Assembly (NCBI GenBank): GCA_910578885.1
Contig: CAJTSH010000007.1
Location: 1 to 64,000, forward strand
DNA length: 64,000 nucleotides
From: an uncultured Lachnospiraceae bacterium
GTDB taxonomy: Bacteria > Bacillota > Clostridia > Lachnospirales > Lachnospiraceae
Reading direction: 5' to 3'
Positions 46,569-56,406 of the stretch are shown in pieces; position 1 is the first letter of the stretch; every line of letters starts with the position of its first letter. A model generated the notes under the pieces. It was not told the origin of the DNA and searched no databases. It worked only from the letters and a program-made list of their open reading frames with translations. The translations under genes and the position numbers were made by a program.

Positions 46569-46704
46569 TTATATCATAGGAAGGACCTTGTTTCTATGAA
46601 GCGTTATATTCTACGGTGTTCTATATTTGATGGGGAACCGCATTTTATCGGGGAAAACAATGGGGAAAATGCCAGATATTAACGGAATTTTAAAGAATTA
46701 TGGG

Positions 46705-46733
46705 TTGAGCTGGGATATGAAATGTGCTAACAT
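46705..46733 (+). promoter_or_regulatory. Extended -10 promoter of arcC
   Basis: TTGAGC at 46705-46710 and an extended -10 TGCTAACAT (TAACAT at 46728-46733) are 17 bp apart and 60 bp before the carbamate kinase start. The rest of the 278-bp gap, apart from the terminator, holds nothing that I recognise. Confidence 0.6.
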
Positions 46734-46792
46734 GAGACTATCGTTGATGGATAAGGGCTATCTAGGTGATAGAAAATTTGGAGGTAAATTTC

Positions 46793-47725
46793 ATGAAAAA
46801 GAAGAAAATCGTGATTGCATTAGGACATGAAGCATTGGGGACAACACTCCCGGAACAAAAGAAAGCAACCAGAGAAACTGCAAAAGCGGTAGCTGATTTT
46901 ATAAAAGATGATTGTCAGATCGTACTTACCCATAGCAACGGACCGCAGGTGGGAATGATTCATACTGCGATGGCGGAGTTCTGCCGTATTTATCCTGAAT
47001 ATACTGCAACACCTATGTCAGTCTGCTCTGCAATGAGCCAAGGATATATCGGATATGATTTACAGAATGCGATACGCACAGAGCTTTTAAATCGCGGGAT
47101 TTATAAAACAGTGTCTACCGTTTTGACGCAGGTAACGGCTGACCCGTATGATGAAGCCTTTTATCAGCCGAGCAAGGTTATCGGGCGTATCATGAATGCG
47201 GAGGAGGCAGAAGCAGAGGAGCAAAAAGGGAATCATGTAGTTCCGGTCGAGAACGGATACCGTCGAATTGTTGCAGCTCCCAAGCCGATGGATATTGTAG
47301 AGATAGATGCAATCCGCGCACTCTGCGATGCGGATCAGGTAGTAATCGCATGCGGCGGCGGCGGGATTCCGGTGCTGGTTCAGGACAATAAGTTAAAGGG
47401 CGCCAGTGCGGTGGTTGAGAAGGATTTGGCGGCAGGCAGACTAGCGGAGCTTTTGGATGCGGACATGCTGGTGATTTTGACAGGAGTAGAGAAAGTATGC
47501 TTAAATTACAGCAAAGAAACTGAACAGCCGCTGGATTGTATGACCGTAGAGGAAGCAAAGCGTTATATGCAGGAAGGGCAGTTCGAAGAAGGGACGATGC
47601 TTCCAAAGATTCAGGCAGCAGTGGATTTCATCGGAAATTCTGCGGTGAAATCTGTTTTAATTACGAAGTTAGAGGAAAATGATGGCAGACTTGACGGTGC
47701 AAACGGGACAGTCATTCGAAAGTAA
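46793..47725 (+). CDS. arcC: Carbamate kinase
   Basis: A 310-residue amino-acid kinase with the family motifs THSNGPQVG, ACGGGGIPV, EKDLAAGRLAE and ILTGVEKV and a GTMLPKIQAA block. It makes ATP from carbamoyl phosphate. The N-terminal GGNAL motif reads GHEAL, a variant I believe is usual in related clostridial proteins. ATG 46793 follows TTGGAGG. There is no arginine deiminase or carbamoyltransferase gene in this window. Confidence 0.93.
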   Translation: MKKKKIVIALGHEALGTTLPEQKKATRETAKAVADFIKDDCQIVLTHSNGPQVGMIHTAMAEFCRIYPEYTATPMSVCSAMSQGYIGYDLQNAIRTELLNRGIYKTVSTVLTQVTADPYDEAFYQPSKVIGRIMNAEEAEAEEQKGNHVVPVENGYRRIVAAPKPMDIVEIDAIRALCDADQVVIACGGGGIPVLVQDNKLKGASAVVEKDLAAGRLAELLDADMLVILTGVEKVCLNYSKETEQPLDCMTVEEAKRYMQEGQFEEGTMLPKIQAAVDFIGNSAVKSVLITKLEENDGRLDGANGTVIRK

Positions 47726-47751
47726 CAGGTTAAATAAAAGGAAGAGAGGAA

Positions 47752-50700
47752 ATGAATAGAGCAAGACAGATACTGGCAGCATTTCTCAGTATAGCTATGC
47801 TGTTTACAATGAACGAAACCAGTGTTTTGGCCTTTCAGCAGACGCCGCGGGAAACGGTAGCGCAGGACTTGCCAGCGGAAAGTACAGAGAACACGGAGGA
47901 AAGCGGAAACATTTTTTCAGAATTGGAAGATACGGGAATTGATTCTGGGACAGAAGTTCCCTCAGTGCCAGAGGATGCGGGGATATCAGATACAGAAACT
48001 ATAGATGTGGATACAGAAACAGCAGATACGGAAATAGAGACGCCAGATACGGAAACAGAAGATACGGAGACTGCGGCAAGGCAGCAGTCGGTCAGAGAGA
48101 AGATGCTCCTGTCCTATCTCGTGTTTGGCAGCAGTTACATAGAGACGCCTGCCGAGCAGTATGTTCTGCTTGGAATCGGCGACGGAAGCTGTCGGCTGGA
48201 GCAGGCAATATTACACTATAAGAATAATACGACAGGGAAAGAATATACCGTGGAAGCGGATACATTGGATACGGATGCGGCATTGTTTTATATGGATTTC
48301 CCGGATGAATCTTATGCCGGAAACTATGAAGTGACAGCGGTTGATTATCTGGCAGAGGGAGTTTCGGGCACGATTCAGATTGCAGATACGGGAATTGACG
48401 CTGCATTTGGTGTAAATCAGACAGTAGATACGAAGCCGGATGCCGTAACAGTGGACGAGACACAGATAGAGGATGCGGCAAGTACGCTGATTACCGATGC
48501 GGAAGGGAATGTGCTTTCCGATCATGATCTGCAGGAGGTCATCTCCAACGCACAGCGTTCCGTCGGAAATTCAGGGGCGGTACGTTCTACCGGTGCAGGA
48601 AATCTGGTGGTCGTATTAGATCCGGGACATGGCGGAACCGATCCGGGGGCAGTGCGTACCATCAATGGCATCACATACAGTGAAAGAGATTTGGTGTTAA
48701 AGATCGCACAGTATTGCAAGGCGGAGTTAGAGACCTACAACGGCGTTACCGTCTATATGACAAGAACGAACAATACCAGCCCTGTTGAATCACGTCAGGC
48801 AAGAGTCAACAAGGCGGCAAAGTGGAATGCGGATATTTTAGTCAGCTTTCACTTGAATTCTACCGGGAATGATATAGATTCGGCAAACGGTGCAGCGGTC
48901 TATATTCCAAACAGTAATTACAGTAATGGCTATGATTACAATGGAATAGGCAAGGCATTGGGCAATAAGATTTTGGAGCAGTTAAAGAAGCTTGGACTGA
49001 AAAACAACGGAACAATGCTGGATGAAGGCGGAAACGGGACATATGCGGACGGTTCGGTAGCGGATAATCTGGGTATCAATTATTGGAGCAAGTATTATCA
49101 ATATAAATTTGCCGGAATATTAATCGAGCATGCGTTTATCAATAATTACAATGACGTGGTATTCCATCTTAGCTCAGAAGCGAAGCTCAAGGAGCTTGGT
49201 GTAGCGGATGCGACAGGGATTGCCTCCTATTATGGTCTGACAAAGGAGAGCACGCTGACGGCGCCATCGCTCAGTTATATCACATCGGCTTCCTCGGATT
49301 CCTTAAAGCTTGCATGGTCGGCAGTTTCGGGAGCAGCGGGATATCAGATTTACCGTTCTGAAAATGAAAAGAGCGGCTTTAAAAAGGTAGCGACAGTAAC
49401 CAGTGGTTCTATTACCACCTATACAGACGGAAGTCTGATGGCAGGAACGAAGTATTACTATAAGATACGCGCTTATTCAGGCAGTTTGACAAGCAATTAT
49501 TCGCCGGTAACAGGTGCGCTGCCACTGGCAGGCGGAAAGATTACCTCAGTAAAATCAGACGGAAGCGGTAAAATTACCGTAAAATGGAATACCGTTGCCA
49601 ATGCATCTGGCTATCAATTGTACCGGAGCACTTCGAAAGACGGAAAATATACAATGGTAGCAAATATAGAAGCTGCAACATATACGGATGCTGTAAGTAA
49701 AGGCACGACCTATTATTACAAGGTACGGGCGAAATCAGTACAGAATGGCAAGACAGGATTTGGAAGTTATTCGGAGATTGCAGAGGGCTTTAGCATTGCG
49801 GCTACAACGATTAAAGCAGTAAGCGCCCAGAGTAATGGAAAACTGCTGATTCAATGGAAAGCGGTAAAAAATGCCTATCGCTATCAGGTATACCGCAGCA
49901 CCTCAAAAAATGGGGCGTATACAAGAATTGCCACCGTATCAGGAACTTCCTATGAGGATGGCAGTATTAAGACAAATCAGAATTATTATTACAAAGTCCG
50001 AACCATGAACCGGGTCAATAAAGTGAGCGGTTATGGAAGTTATTCCGGTGTGAAATATGGCCTGCAGGTAGGCAAGGCGTCAATTACTGCCATACAGACG
50101 ACCTCTAGTACCAGCCTGAAGATTACTTGGAAGAAAGTAAGTAATGCGGCGGGATATAAGGTTTACCGCAGCAGCACGAAAAAGGGAACCTATAAACTGA
50201 TAAAGACAATCACAAATGGAAATACTACCAGTTATAAGAATTCCAAGCTAAAGACAGGGCAGACTTATTACTACAAAGTTCAGGCAGTGGGGAAGACAGG
50301 CGGTTATACAGGTGAGGGCAAGCTTTCTAACGTTAAGTCCGGTAAGACGGTTCTTAAGACATCGGTTGAATATGTTCAGTCTGCAAGCGGCACTAAGCTG
50401 AAACTGGCATGGCAGCCGGTAGCGGATGCGGCCGGATACCGGATTGCGAAGAGTACGTCTAAAACGGGGAAATATACGGTAGTAAAGGAGATTTCCTCGG
50501 GAAAGACCAGTACCTTTACGGATGCCGACGTAAAGGTCGGAAAGACTTACTATTATAAGGTTGCCGTTAAGAATAAAAATAACGGGGTGACAGGGTACAG
50601 CGAGTATTCCGATGTGCTGGGAGGGAAAGCGGCAGGAGCGACCGAAATGGAGACTCCTAAGTCTGCATCTTCGGCATCTATTGAACTGAACTGGAAGGCA

Positions 50701-51792
50701 GCCAGCGGAGCAAGCGGCTATCAGATTTATCGAAGTACGGAGAAGAAAAAGGGCTATAGTAAAATAGCGACAATTTCTTCCAGAAAGACGGTCACCTACA
50801 AGGATACGCCTCCAAAGACGAATACTACTTACTATTATAAAATTCGCTGCTTTAACAAGAATAACGGAAAGGTTGGATACAGCGGATATTGCCCGCCGGT
50901 CAGCGGCAAATCGCTTGCCGTTCCGAAAATGAATGCAGTTGCCCAGAATGCAGATGCGTCCTTGAAAATAAGCTGGAAGAAAGTCAGCGGTGCAGCCAGT
51001 TATCGGGTCTACCGCAGAGCCGGAACAACAGGCAGCTATCAGAAACTTGCAGAGGTACAATCCACTGCCGCCAGCTATCAGGATACATCAGCAATTGCGG
51101 GTGTAACTTACTACTATAAGGTGATTGCATACAATAAGGTCAATGGACAGACCGGAAACAGCGGGTTTTCCGAAGCCAAATCCTATATGATCGAGCTATA
51201 CGAGATTATGGGAAATCCGGGTGTAACAGAGGCGCAGATGGTATCCTACTATAATTCAATGATAGCGTCAATGCAGCTTGCGGCTCCATTTAACGGATAT
51301 GGGTATCCGTCAGATATTTATGCGGATAAAGGAGCGAAAGATATTGATACGTTCGTAAAAATTTTGTATGAAGAAGCAGTCGCAGAGGGCGTAAAACCTG
51401 AGGTGGTGTTTGCGCAGATGTGCAATGAGACCTACTTTCTTCAGTTTGACGGAGACGTAAAAGTTGAGCAGTGTAACTTTGCCGGAATCGGTGCAACCGG
51501 CGGCGGAGTGCCGGGAAACACGTTCGCCGACGTCCGTACCGGTATCCGTGCGCAAGTACAGCATTTGAAAGCGTACGCCAGTACGGCGAAATTGACGCAG
51601 GCGTGTGTGGATCCGCGATTCCAGTATGTAAAACGCGGAACCTGCAAGTATGTAGAATGGCTTGGAATTCAAGAGAATCCGAACACCAAATGGAATGCAG
51701 ACGGAACTATCGCATCAGGGTGCGGATGGGCAACGGCTAAGAATTACGGCTATATCCTGTTGAATGGCATCAATAAAATTAAAAAGTTCTAA
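47752..51792 (+). CDS. Bifunctional autolysin: amidase, seven FnIII modules, glucosaminidase
   Basis: A 1346-residue secreted protein. A signal peptide (1-26) is followed by an acidic Thr/Asp/Glu-rich linker (about 40-110). An Amidase_3 domain (about 283-490) has the zinc ligand motif VVLDPGHGGTDPG, SERDLVLK and VSFHLNST. Seven fibronectin type III modules (about 504-1145) follow, and the C-terminal glucosaminidase domain (about 1160-1340) has the catalytic Glu1226 in MCNETYF and VEQCNFAGIG. It cuts both peptidoglycan glycan and stem-peptide bonds, for daughter-cell separation or turnover. It is followed by an LCP gene and another amidase. Confidence 0.92.
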   Translation: MNRARQILAAFLSIAMLFTMNETSVLAFQQTPRETVAQDLPAESTENTEESGNIFSELEDTGIDSGTEVPSVPEDAGISDTETIDVDTETADTEIETPDTETEDTETAARQQSVREKMLLSYLVFGSSYIETPAEQYVLLGIGDGSCRLEQAILHYKNNTTGKEYTVEADTLDTDAALFYMDFPDESYAGNYEVTAVDYLAEGVSGTIQIADTGIDAAFGVNQTVDTKPDAVTVDETQIEDAASTLITDAEGNVLSDHDLQEVISNAQRSVGNSGAVRSTGAGNLVVVLDPGHGGTDPGAVRTINGITYSERDLVLKIAQYCKAELETYNGVTVYMTRTNNTSPVESRQARVNKAAKWNADILVSFHLNSTGNDIDSANGAAVYIPNSNYSNGYDYNGIGKALGNKILEQLKKLGLKNNGTMLDEGGNGTYADGSVADNLGINYWSKYYQYKFAGILIEHAFINNYNDVVFHLSSEAKLKELGVADATGIASYYGLTKESTLTAPSLSYITSASSDSLKLAWSAVSGAAGYQIYRSENEKSGFKKVATVTSGSITTYTDGSLMAGTKYYYKIRAYSGSLTSNYSPVTGALPLAGGKITSVKSDGSGKITVKWNTVANASGYQLYRSTSKDGKYTMVANIEAATYTDAVSKGTTYYYKVRAKSVQNGKTGFGSYSEIAEGFSIAATTIKAVSAQSNGKLLIQWKAVKNAYRYQVYRSTSKNGAYTRIATVSGTSYEDGSIKTNQNYYYKVRTMNRVNKVSGYGSYSGVKYGLQVGKASITAIQTTSSTSLKITWKKVSNAAGYKVYRSSTKKGTYKLIKTITNGNTTSYKNSKLKTGQTYYYKVQAVGKTGGYTGEGKLSNVKSGKTVLKTSVEYVQSASGTKLKLAWQPVADAAGYRIAKSTSKTGKYTVVKEISSGKTSTFTDADVKVGKTYYYKVAVKNKNNGVTGYSEYSDVLGGKAAGATEMETPKSASSASIELNWKAASGASGYQIYRSTEKKKGYSKIATISSRKTVTYKDTPPKTNTTYYYKIRCFNKNNGKVGYSGYCPPVSGKSLAVPKMNAVAQNADASLKISWKKVSGAASYRVYRRAGTTGSYQKLAEVQSTAASYQDTSAIAGVTYYYKVIAYNKVNGQTGNSGFSEAKSYMIELYEIMGNPGVTEAQMVSYYNSMIASMQLAAPFNGYGYPSDIYADKGAKDIDTFVKILYEEAVAEGVKPEVVFAQMCNETYFLQFDGDVKVEQCNFAGIGATGGGVPGNTFADVRTGIRAQVQHLKAYASTAKLTQACVDPRFQYVKRGTCKYVEWLGIQENPNTKWNADGTIASGCGWATAKNYGYILLNGINKIKKF
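49261..51187 (+). repeat. Seven tandem fibronectin type III coding repeats
   Basis: Seven in-frame units of about 270 bp encode modules each with a GYxIYRST-type strand and a YYYKVRA-type strand. Related modules are at the C-terminus of the protein at 12518. Confidence 0.85.
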
Positions 51793-51817
51793 AACTGAAG
51801 CAAGAAAGGACTGAACA

Positions 51818-52891
51818 ATGAGAGACGAAGAAGAAATAAGACGTAAGAAAAAACGAAGAGGTTCAAAGCGGAAACGGCAGAAGAGGAAAATTATATTTAC
51901 GATTCTGGCGTTTATCCTGTTGCTGATTTTAATTGCCGTTGCATTTGTATCTTCAAAACTTGGAAAGATGGATAAGATTTCGATGAAGGATGTAAAGGTA
52001 AATGAAGGGCTGGATGTGTCCGGTATGAAGGGGTATACGACGCTGGCGCTGTTTGGAGTTGATAACCGTACCAACGGGAACTTTGAGACCGGAAACAGTG
52101 ACACGATGATTATTGTAAGTATCAATAATGATACCGGAGAAATCAAGATGTGTTCGTTATACCGGGATACGTATCTGGATATCGGCGACAGTGAAGGGAC
52201 CGAGAGCAAGTTCCGCAAAGCTAATGCGGCTTATATGTCGGGCGGACCCGAGCAGGCAATCAATATGATGAACAAAAATCTGGATTTGAATATATCAGAT
52301 TATGTGGCGGTGGATTTTCAGGCATTGATTGACGTCATTGATCTGCTAGGAGGCGTGGAAATTGATGTGGAGGCCGAGGAAGTGCAGTACATCAACGGAT
52401 ATATGACAGAGCTGAATCAGATTACGGGAAAAGAAATCGTACAGGTGAGCGGAGCGGGGACACAGACCTTGAACGGTATGCAGGCGACCGCTTATGCAAG
52501 AATCCGTTATACGACGGGATGGGATTTCAAGAGGACAGAGCGTCAGAGAACCGTAATCACAAAGATGTTCGAAAAAGCAAAGGGAGCAAGTTTAGGAACC
52601 TTGAACAGTATTCTGGATAAAGCGCTTCCGGAAGTTTCTACGAGCCTCAGTACGACAGAGATGATCGGGCTGATGACAAAGATGGGAAAATACAATATGG
52701 GCGAAAACACCGGATTCCCGTTTGATAAGACGAGCGGTTCGGTTGGAAGTCTTGGTGATCTTGTAATTCCGGTGGATTTATCTGCAAATGTAAAGCAACT
52801 GCATGAATTTTTATATAACGATACGGAGTATACGCCATCCCCTACGGTTCAGTCCTTAAGCGGTACAATCCGCAGCAATACAGGAGTGTAG
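51818..52891 (+). CDS. LytR-CpsA-Psr family glycopolymer transferase (second)
   Basis: A 357-residue LCP protein with a very basic first 25 residues, a membrane segment (about 27-47) and the LCP domain blocks ALFGVDNRTNG, SLYRDTYLD, FRKANAAYMSGG and ARIRYTTG. It is a close paralogue of the protein at 41478. It lies between two peptidoglycan amidases, fitting wall-polymer attachment. The next start is one base after its stop codon. Confidence 0.94.
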   Translation: MRDEEEIRRKKKRRGSKRKRQKRKIIFTILAFILLLILIAVAFVSSKLGKMDKISMKDVKVNEGLDVSGMKGYTTLALFGVDNRTNGNFETGNSDTMIIVSINNDTGEIKMCSLYRDTYLDIGDSEGTESKFRKANAAYMSGGPEQAINMMNKNLDLNISDYVAVDFQALIDVIDLLGGVEIDVEAEEVQYINGYMTELNQITGKEIVQVSGAGTQTLNGMQATAYARIRYTTGWDFKRTERQRTVITKMFEKAKGASLGTLNSILDKALPEVSTSLSTTEMIGLMTKMGKYNMGENTGFPFDKTSGSVGSLGDLVIPVDLSANVKQLHEFLYNDTEYTPSPTVQSLSGTIRSNTGV

Positions 52892-52892
52892 G

Positions 52893-53864
52893 ATGAAGAA
52901 AAGAGCATGGATGTCTGCTGCTTTCGGATTGATTCTGCTGCTTGCAGCAGGCGGCTGCGCCGGAAAGAACGCAGATAAACAAAAGGAATTCGAGCAGCAG
53001 ACAAAGCCAAAGAAGCAGATAGAAATAGAAAAACAGGCAGACACAGAGAAGCAGACAGAAGCGCTGCCAGAGCCAGAGCAGCCGAGGAATACGGAAAGTA
53101 TGGAAGTGATAAATGACGCATCTGCTTCGCCGGAGCCGGAGACGCAGATGGATACGGAACCGCAGGAGGCTCCGGCGGCGCAGAATACCGTACCGCAGGG
53201 GGAAGAATCCGGAATCGTATATCCTTCTTCCAACGGACATACGGTCTGCATTGACGCGGGACATCAGGCAAAGGGGGACAGCACGCCGGAACCGGTGGCG
53301 CCGGGAGCTTCCGAGACAAAGGCGAGAGTGACCAGCGGAACCACCGGGAGAACTACAGGAGTGGCGGAGTACCAACTGACCTTACAGGTGTCCTTAAAGC
53401 TGCGGGATGAGCTGATTGCGCGCGGATATGGCGTAGTGATGACGAGGGAGACCAATGAAGTGAATCTCAGCAACAGTGAAAGAGCGGGGATTGCCGCAAG
53501 CTTTGGAGCAGATTCGTTTGTCAGGATTCATGCAAACGGTTCAGAGGATTCCTCTGTTAACGGCGCAATGACCATCTGTCAGACCTCAGGGAATCCTTAT
53601 GTGGGAAACTATTACAGCCAGAGCAAATCGCTGTCCCAGAATATTTTGGATGCGTTCTGTGAAGCTACGGGAGCGAAGAAACAATATGTCTGGGAAACAG
53701 ACACAATGAGCGGCATTAACTGGAGCTCTATGCCCGTTACTATTTTAGAGATGGGATATATGACGAATTCCACAGAAGATACGAATATGTCTTCGGAGAA
53801 TTATCAGAAAAAAATGGTTCAGGGAATCGCAAATGGGATTGACAATTATTACGCAGGAAATTAA
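52893..53864 (+). CDS. N-acetylmuramoyl-L-alanine amidase lipoprotein
   Basis: A 323-residue protein with a lipoprotein signal (lipobox LAAGGC, Cys at about residue 22), a charged Lys/Glu/Gln-rich linker and an Amidase_3 domain from about residue 115, with HTVCIDAGHQ, EYQLTLQVSLKLRDEL and FVRIHANGS zinc-site motifs and ILEMGYMTN. It cleaves the glycan-peptide bond of peptidoglycan. It is in operon with the LCP gene. Confidence 0.92.
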   Translation: MKKRAWMSAAFGLILLLAAGGCAGKNADKQKEFEQQTKPKKQIEIEKQADTEKQTEALPEPEQPRNTESMEVINDASASPEPETQMDTEPQEAPAAQNTVPQGEESGIVYPSSNGHTVCIDAGHQAKGDSTPEPVAPGASETKARVTSGTTGRTTGVAEYQLTLQVSLKLRDELIARGYGVVMTRETNEVNLSNSERAGIAASFGADSFVRIHANGSEDSSVNGAMTICQTSGNPYVGNYYSQSKSLSQNILDAFCEATGAKKQYVWETDTMSGINWSSMPVTILEMGYMTNSTEDTNMSSENYQKKMVQGIANGIDNYYAGN

Positions 53865-53876
53865 AATAGATATTGC

Positions 53877-53919
53877 CGTGTGTTCGAGACCTTCCACACG
53901 TAAAACAAAACTAAAGGAG
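53877..53919 (+). promoter_or_regulatory. preQ1-I riboswitch candidate controlling queT
   Basis: A 6-bp stem CGTGTG (53877-53882) and CACACG (53895-53900) closes the loop TTCGAGACCTTC. The A-rich tail TAAAACAAAACTAAAGGAG follows. Loop CCTT (53890-53893) can pair with AAGG in the tail to form the pseudoknot, covering the ribosome binding site. This is the layout of class I preQ1 riboswitches that act on translation, and the gene behind it is queT. Confidence 0.85.
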
Positions 53920-53928
53920 AAATGAACC

Positions 53929-54420
53929 ATGAAAAACAAAAAGGCACTATTTATCACACAGGCTGCAATGATTGCGGCAATCTATGTTGTATTGACCTAC
54001 TTCATCAATGCATTCGAGCTTGCCAGCGGCGCAGTTCAGATTCGGATTTCCGAAGCGCTGACGATTTTACCGGTATTTACACCGGCGGCAATTCCGGGCG
54101 TGTTCCTCGGATGTCTGCTGAGCAATCTGTTAACAGGATGTATTGTATGGGATGTGGTGTTCGGAAGTCTGGCGTCACTGATTGGCGCAGTTGGGACATA
54201 TCTGCTTCGGAAGCACAAATATCTGGCTCCGATACCGCCGATTGTTGCGAATACATTAATTGTCCCCTTCGTGCTGTCCTATGGCTATGGAATACCGGGA
54301 AGCATTCCTTTCTTTATGCTGACAGTCGGAATCGGTGAGGTGATTTCCTGCTATGTATTGGGCGTACTGCTTATGACAGTGCTTGGAAAATATCGGAATG
54401 TTATATTTAATCGGGATTGA
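53929..54420 (+). CDS. queT: QueT-family queuosine precursor transporter
   Basis: A 163-residue membrane protein of about five to six segments, with SGAVQIRISEALTILPVF, GVFLGCLLSN and PVSLGYG-like segments (here VLSYGYGIPGS) of the QueT/DUF988 family, the substrate-binding S component of an ECF transporter. It takes up a queuosine precursor. The ATG at 53929 has AGGAG nine bases upstream, inside the riboswitch, so translation is expected to fall when preQ1 is abundant. Confidence 0.92.
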   Translation: MKNKKALFITQAAMIAAIYVVLTYFINAFELASGAVQIRISEALTILPVFTPAAIPGVFLGCLLSNLLTGCIVWDVVFGSLASLIGAVGTYLLRKHKYLAPIPPIVANTLIVPFVLSYGYGIPGSIPFFMLTVGIGEVISCYVLGVLLMTVLGKYRNVIFNRD

Positions 54421-54485
54421 GAAATGAAAAACCGGAACGTCTGTGGCGCGAGGTTGAATAGTTACGATAAAATAGAATGAATATG

Positions 54486-54527
54486 GAACAAAGAGGGTAT
54501 ATCTGGAGAGATATGCCCTCTTTGTTC
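54486..54527 (+). terminator. Terminator after queT
   Basis: An 18-bp stem with one G-U pair, GAACAAAGAGGGTATATC and GATATGCCCTCTTTGTTC, closes a 6-nt loop and is followed by ATTTTAAC. Confidence 0.9.
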
Positions 54528-54617
54528 ATTTTAACGGTAACGGAAGGGGCGCAGAAGTATGAACTGACGAAACGGGAGCATACTATTCTAAAAATGATTA
54601 AGGAATAGGAGATAAGA

Positions 54618-55382
54618 ATGAATATTCTGGACGTAATCGGACCTGTCATGGTGGGTCCTTCCAGTTCCCATACGGCTGGAGCTGTACGGATTGGGCTTGC
54701 CGCACAAAAGCTCATGGGAGAACCGGTGAAAGAGGCGCTTCTCTATTTTCACGGCTCCTTTTGGGCGACAGGAAAAGGACATGGGACGGACAGGGCATTG
54801 GTGGCAGGGCTGCTTGGTCTGGCGGTGGATGATCCGAAAATTCCGCATAGTTTTTTGCTTGCAAAAGAGCAGGGAATGGAATTTGCCATAGAGGGAATTG
54901 ATTTGGGCGATGAAGTACATCCGAATACGGTGAAAATGAAACTTAGGGGAGAAAGCGGAAGGGAGCTGGAGATTGTAGCGTCCTCTATCGGAGGCGGCAG
55001 GATTCAGATAGATGAAATTGACGGACTGGCAATCAATATCAGCGGGGATTACCCAACGTTAATCGTGCACAATCTGGATCAGCCGGGACATGTGACAGAG
55101 GTGACCTCCACGCTGGCGCATAAATCTGTCAATATTGCTACGATGCAGCTCTATCGGTCGGGAAGAGGAAAAGATGCGGTGATGGTAATTGAGTGCGATC
55201 AGGAAATTCCCACGGATTCCATTCGGTGGCTGGAGCATCTGGAAGGGATTCGAAAGGTGACGTATCTAAGTATGGAATCTGCCGGAGAGCGTCTGTCCGA
55301 TCGGACGGATAAAGTAGAACCGCCGTTAGAAGACGTTCCAAACCGGTATATCGGAAAACGAGGAGGACAGAGCCTTGTATGA
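54618..55382 (+). CDS. sdaAB: L-serine dehydratase beta subunit
   Basis: A 254-residue beta subunit of the two-component iron-sulfur L-serine dehydratase. It begins with DVIGPVMVGPSSSHTAGAVR, the family start motif, and ends with an ACT-like domain (ITGDYPTLIV-type, here SGDYPTLIVHNLDQPGHV). With the alpha subunit it deaminates serine to pyruvate. An AGGAG box precedes it. The stop overlaps the next start by 8 bp. Confidence 0.95.
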   Translation: MNILDVIGPVMVGPSSSHTAGAVRIGLAAQKLMGEPVKEALLYFHGSFWATGKGHGTDRALVAGLLGLAVDDPKIPHSFLLAKEQGMEFAIEGIDLGDEVHPNTVKMKLRGESGRELEIVASSIGGGRIQIDEIDGLAINISGDYPTLIVHNLDQPGHVTEVTSTLAHKSVNIATMQLYRSGRGKDAVMVIECDQEIPTDSIRWLEHLEGIRKVTYLSMESAGERLSDRTDKVEPPLEDVPNRYIGKRGGQSLV

Positions 55383-56244
55383 TTCATTGGAAAAGCTTGC
55401 AGCGGAAGCGGAGAAAAAGAATTTAATGTTCTGGCAGGCGGTGCTAGAGGACGATTGCCTGGAACGGGGAATCACAAAAGAACAGTCTATGAAACAGATA
55501 GAAAAAATGTATGAGGCGATGAAAAGGTCGGATAAGGAATACGATAGCGGGCTTTCTTCAGAGAGCGGGCTAGTCGGTGGAGAGGGTGCGAAGATGGAGA
55601 AGGCAAGAAAGACCTCAAATCTGCTCTGTGGGAATTTTATCGGATTGGTGATGGAAAAAGCGCTGAAAATGGGAGAATCCAACGCATGTATGCGTCGGAT
55701 TGTGGCGGCTCCGACTGCCGGCTCCTGCGGCGTGGTGCCTGCGGTTTTGCTCAGCATGGAACAGGAGAAAAAGATTCCGATAGAAGAGATGATACAGGCA
55801 TTATATGTTGCGGCAGGAATCGGAGGCGTCATTGCGAACCGGGCGTTTATTGCAGGAGCGGCAGGCGGCTGTCAGGCTGAAATCGGAACGGCGTCTGCAA
55901 TGGCGGCAGGAGCGGCAGTCTCGCTGATGGGCGGCGACGCATATGCCATTTCTCATGGTGCGGCGCTTGCGTTAAAGAATCTGATGGGTCTGGTATGCGA
56001 CCCTGTGGCGGGATTGGTGGAAATTCCCTGTGTCAAGCGCAATTCGCTGGGGGCGGTAAACGCACTGGTCTGTGCGGATGAGGTGTTAGCGGGCATTCGG
56101 AGCAGGATTCCGCCGGACGAGGTCATTGACGCCATGCGTGCGGTTGGGAAAAGTATGCCGGAAAATTTAAAGGAAACGGGAACCGGCGGGATTGCCGCCA
56201 CACCGAAGGGGATTGAAATTAGTGAGAAACTGGGCGGGCTGTAG
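55375..56244 (+). CDS. sdaAA: L-serine dehydratase alpha subunit
   Basis: A 289-residue alpha subunit with Cys ligands of the 4Fe-4S cluster in PTAGSCGVVPA, CDPVAGL and IPCVKRN, and the GGVIANRAF block. The start is a TTG at 55375 behind AGGAGGA, inside the end of sdaAB, so the two are translationally coupled. A terminator follows. Confidence 0.95.
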   Translation: MYDSLEKLAAEAEKKNLMFWQAVLEDDCLERGITKEQSMKQIEKMYEAMKRSDKEYDSGLSSESGLVGGEGAKMEKARKTSNLLCGNFIGLVMEKALKMGESNACMRRIVAAPTAGSCGVVPAVLLSMEQEKKIPIEEMIQALYVAAGIGGVIANRAFIAGAAGGCQAEIGTASAMAAGAAVSLMGGDAYAISHGAALALKNLMGLVCDPVAGLVEIPCVKRNSLGAVNALVCADEVLAGIRSRIPPDEVIDAMRAVGKSMPENLKETGTGGIAATPKGIEISEKLGGL

Positions 56245-56257
56245 AAGATTTTTTATG

Positions 56258-56318
56258 GACTGCTGAATCAATGGCAGAGAAAAGAAGATATCATTGGTTC
56301 GGCAGTCCTCTTATTTTT
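56258..56318 (+). terminator. Terminator after sdaAA
   Basis: GACTGCTGAATCAATG and CATTGGTTCGGCAGTC form a 16-bp stem with two non-Watson-Crick positions, followed by CTCTTATTTTT. Confidence 0.85.
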
Positions 56319-56406
56319 GACAAATCTCAAATTTCTATCACAATTCATTTTTATAATAGAAAAAGTCATACGAACAGGAGGATTGGATAGAAAGGCGGTT
56401 TCAGGA

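Noticed and set aside
46627..46830. A 67-codon open frame before arcC
   Set aside because: It contains the arcC promoter and runs into the arcC start, has no good ribosome binding site and no recognisable motif.
48211..48525. Opposite-strand frames within the autolysin linker and other GC-balanced genes
   Set aside because: They are shadows of the coding strand without ribosome binding sites or motifs.
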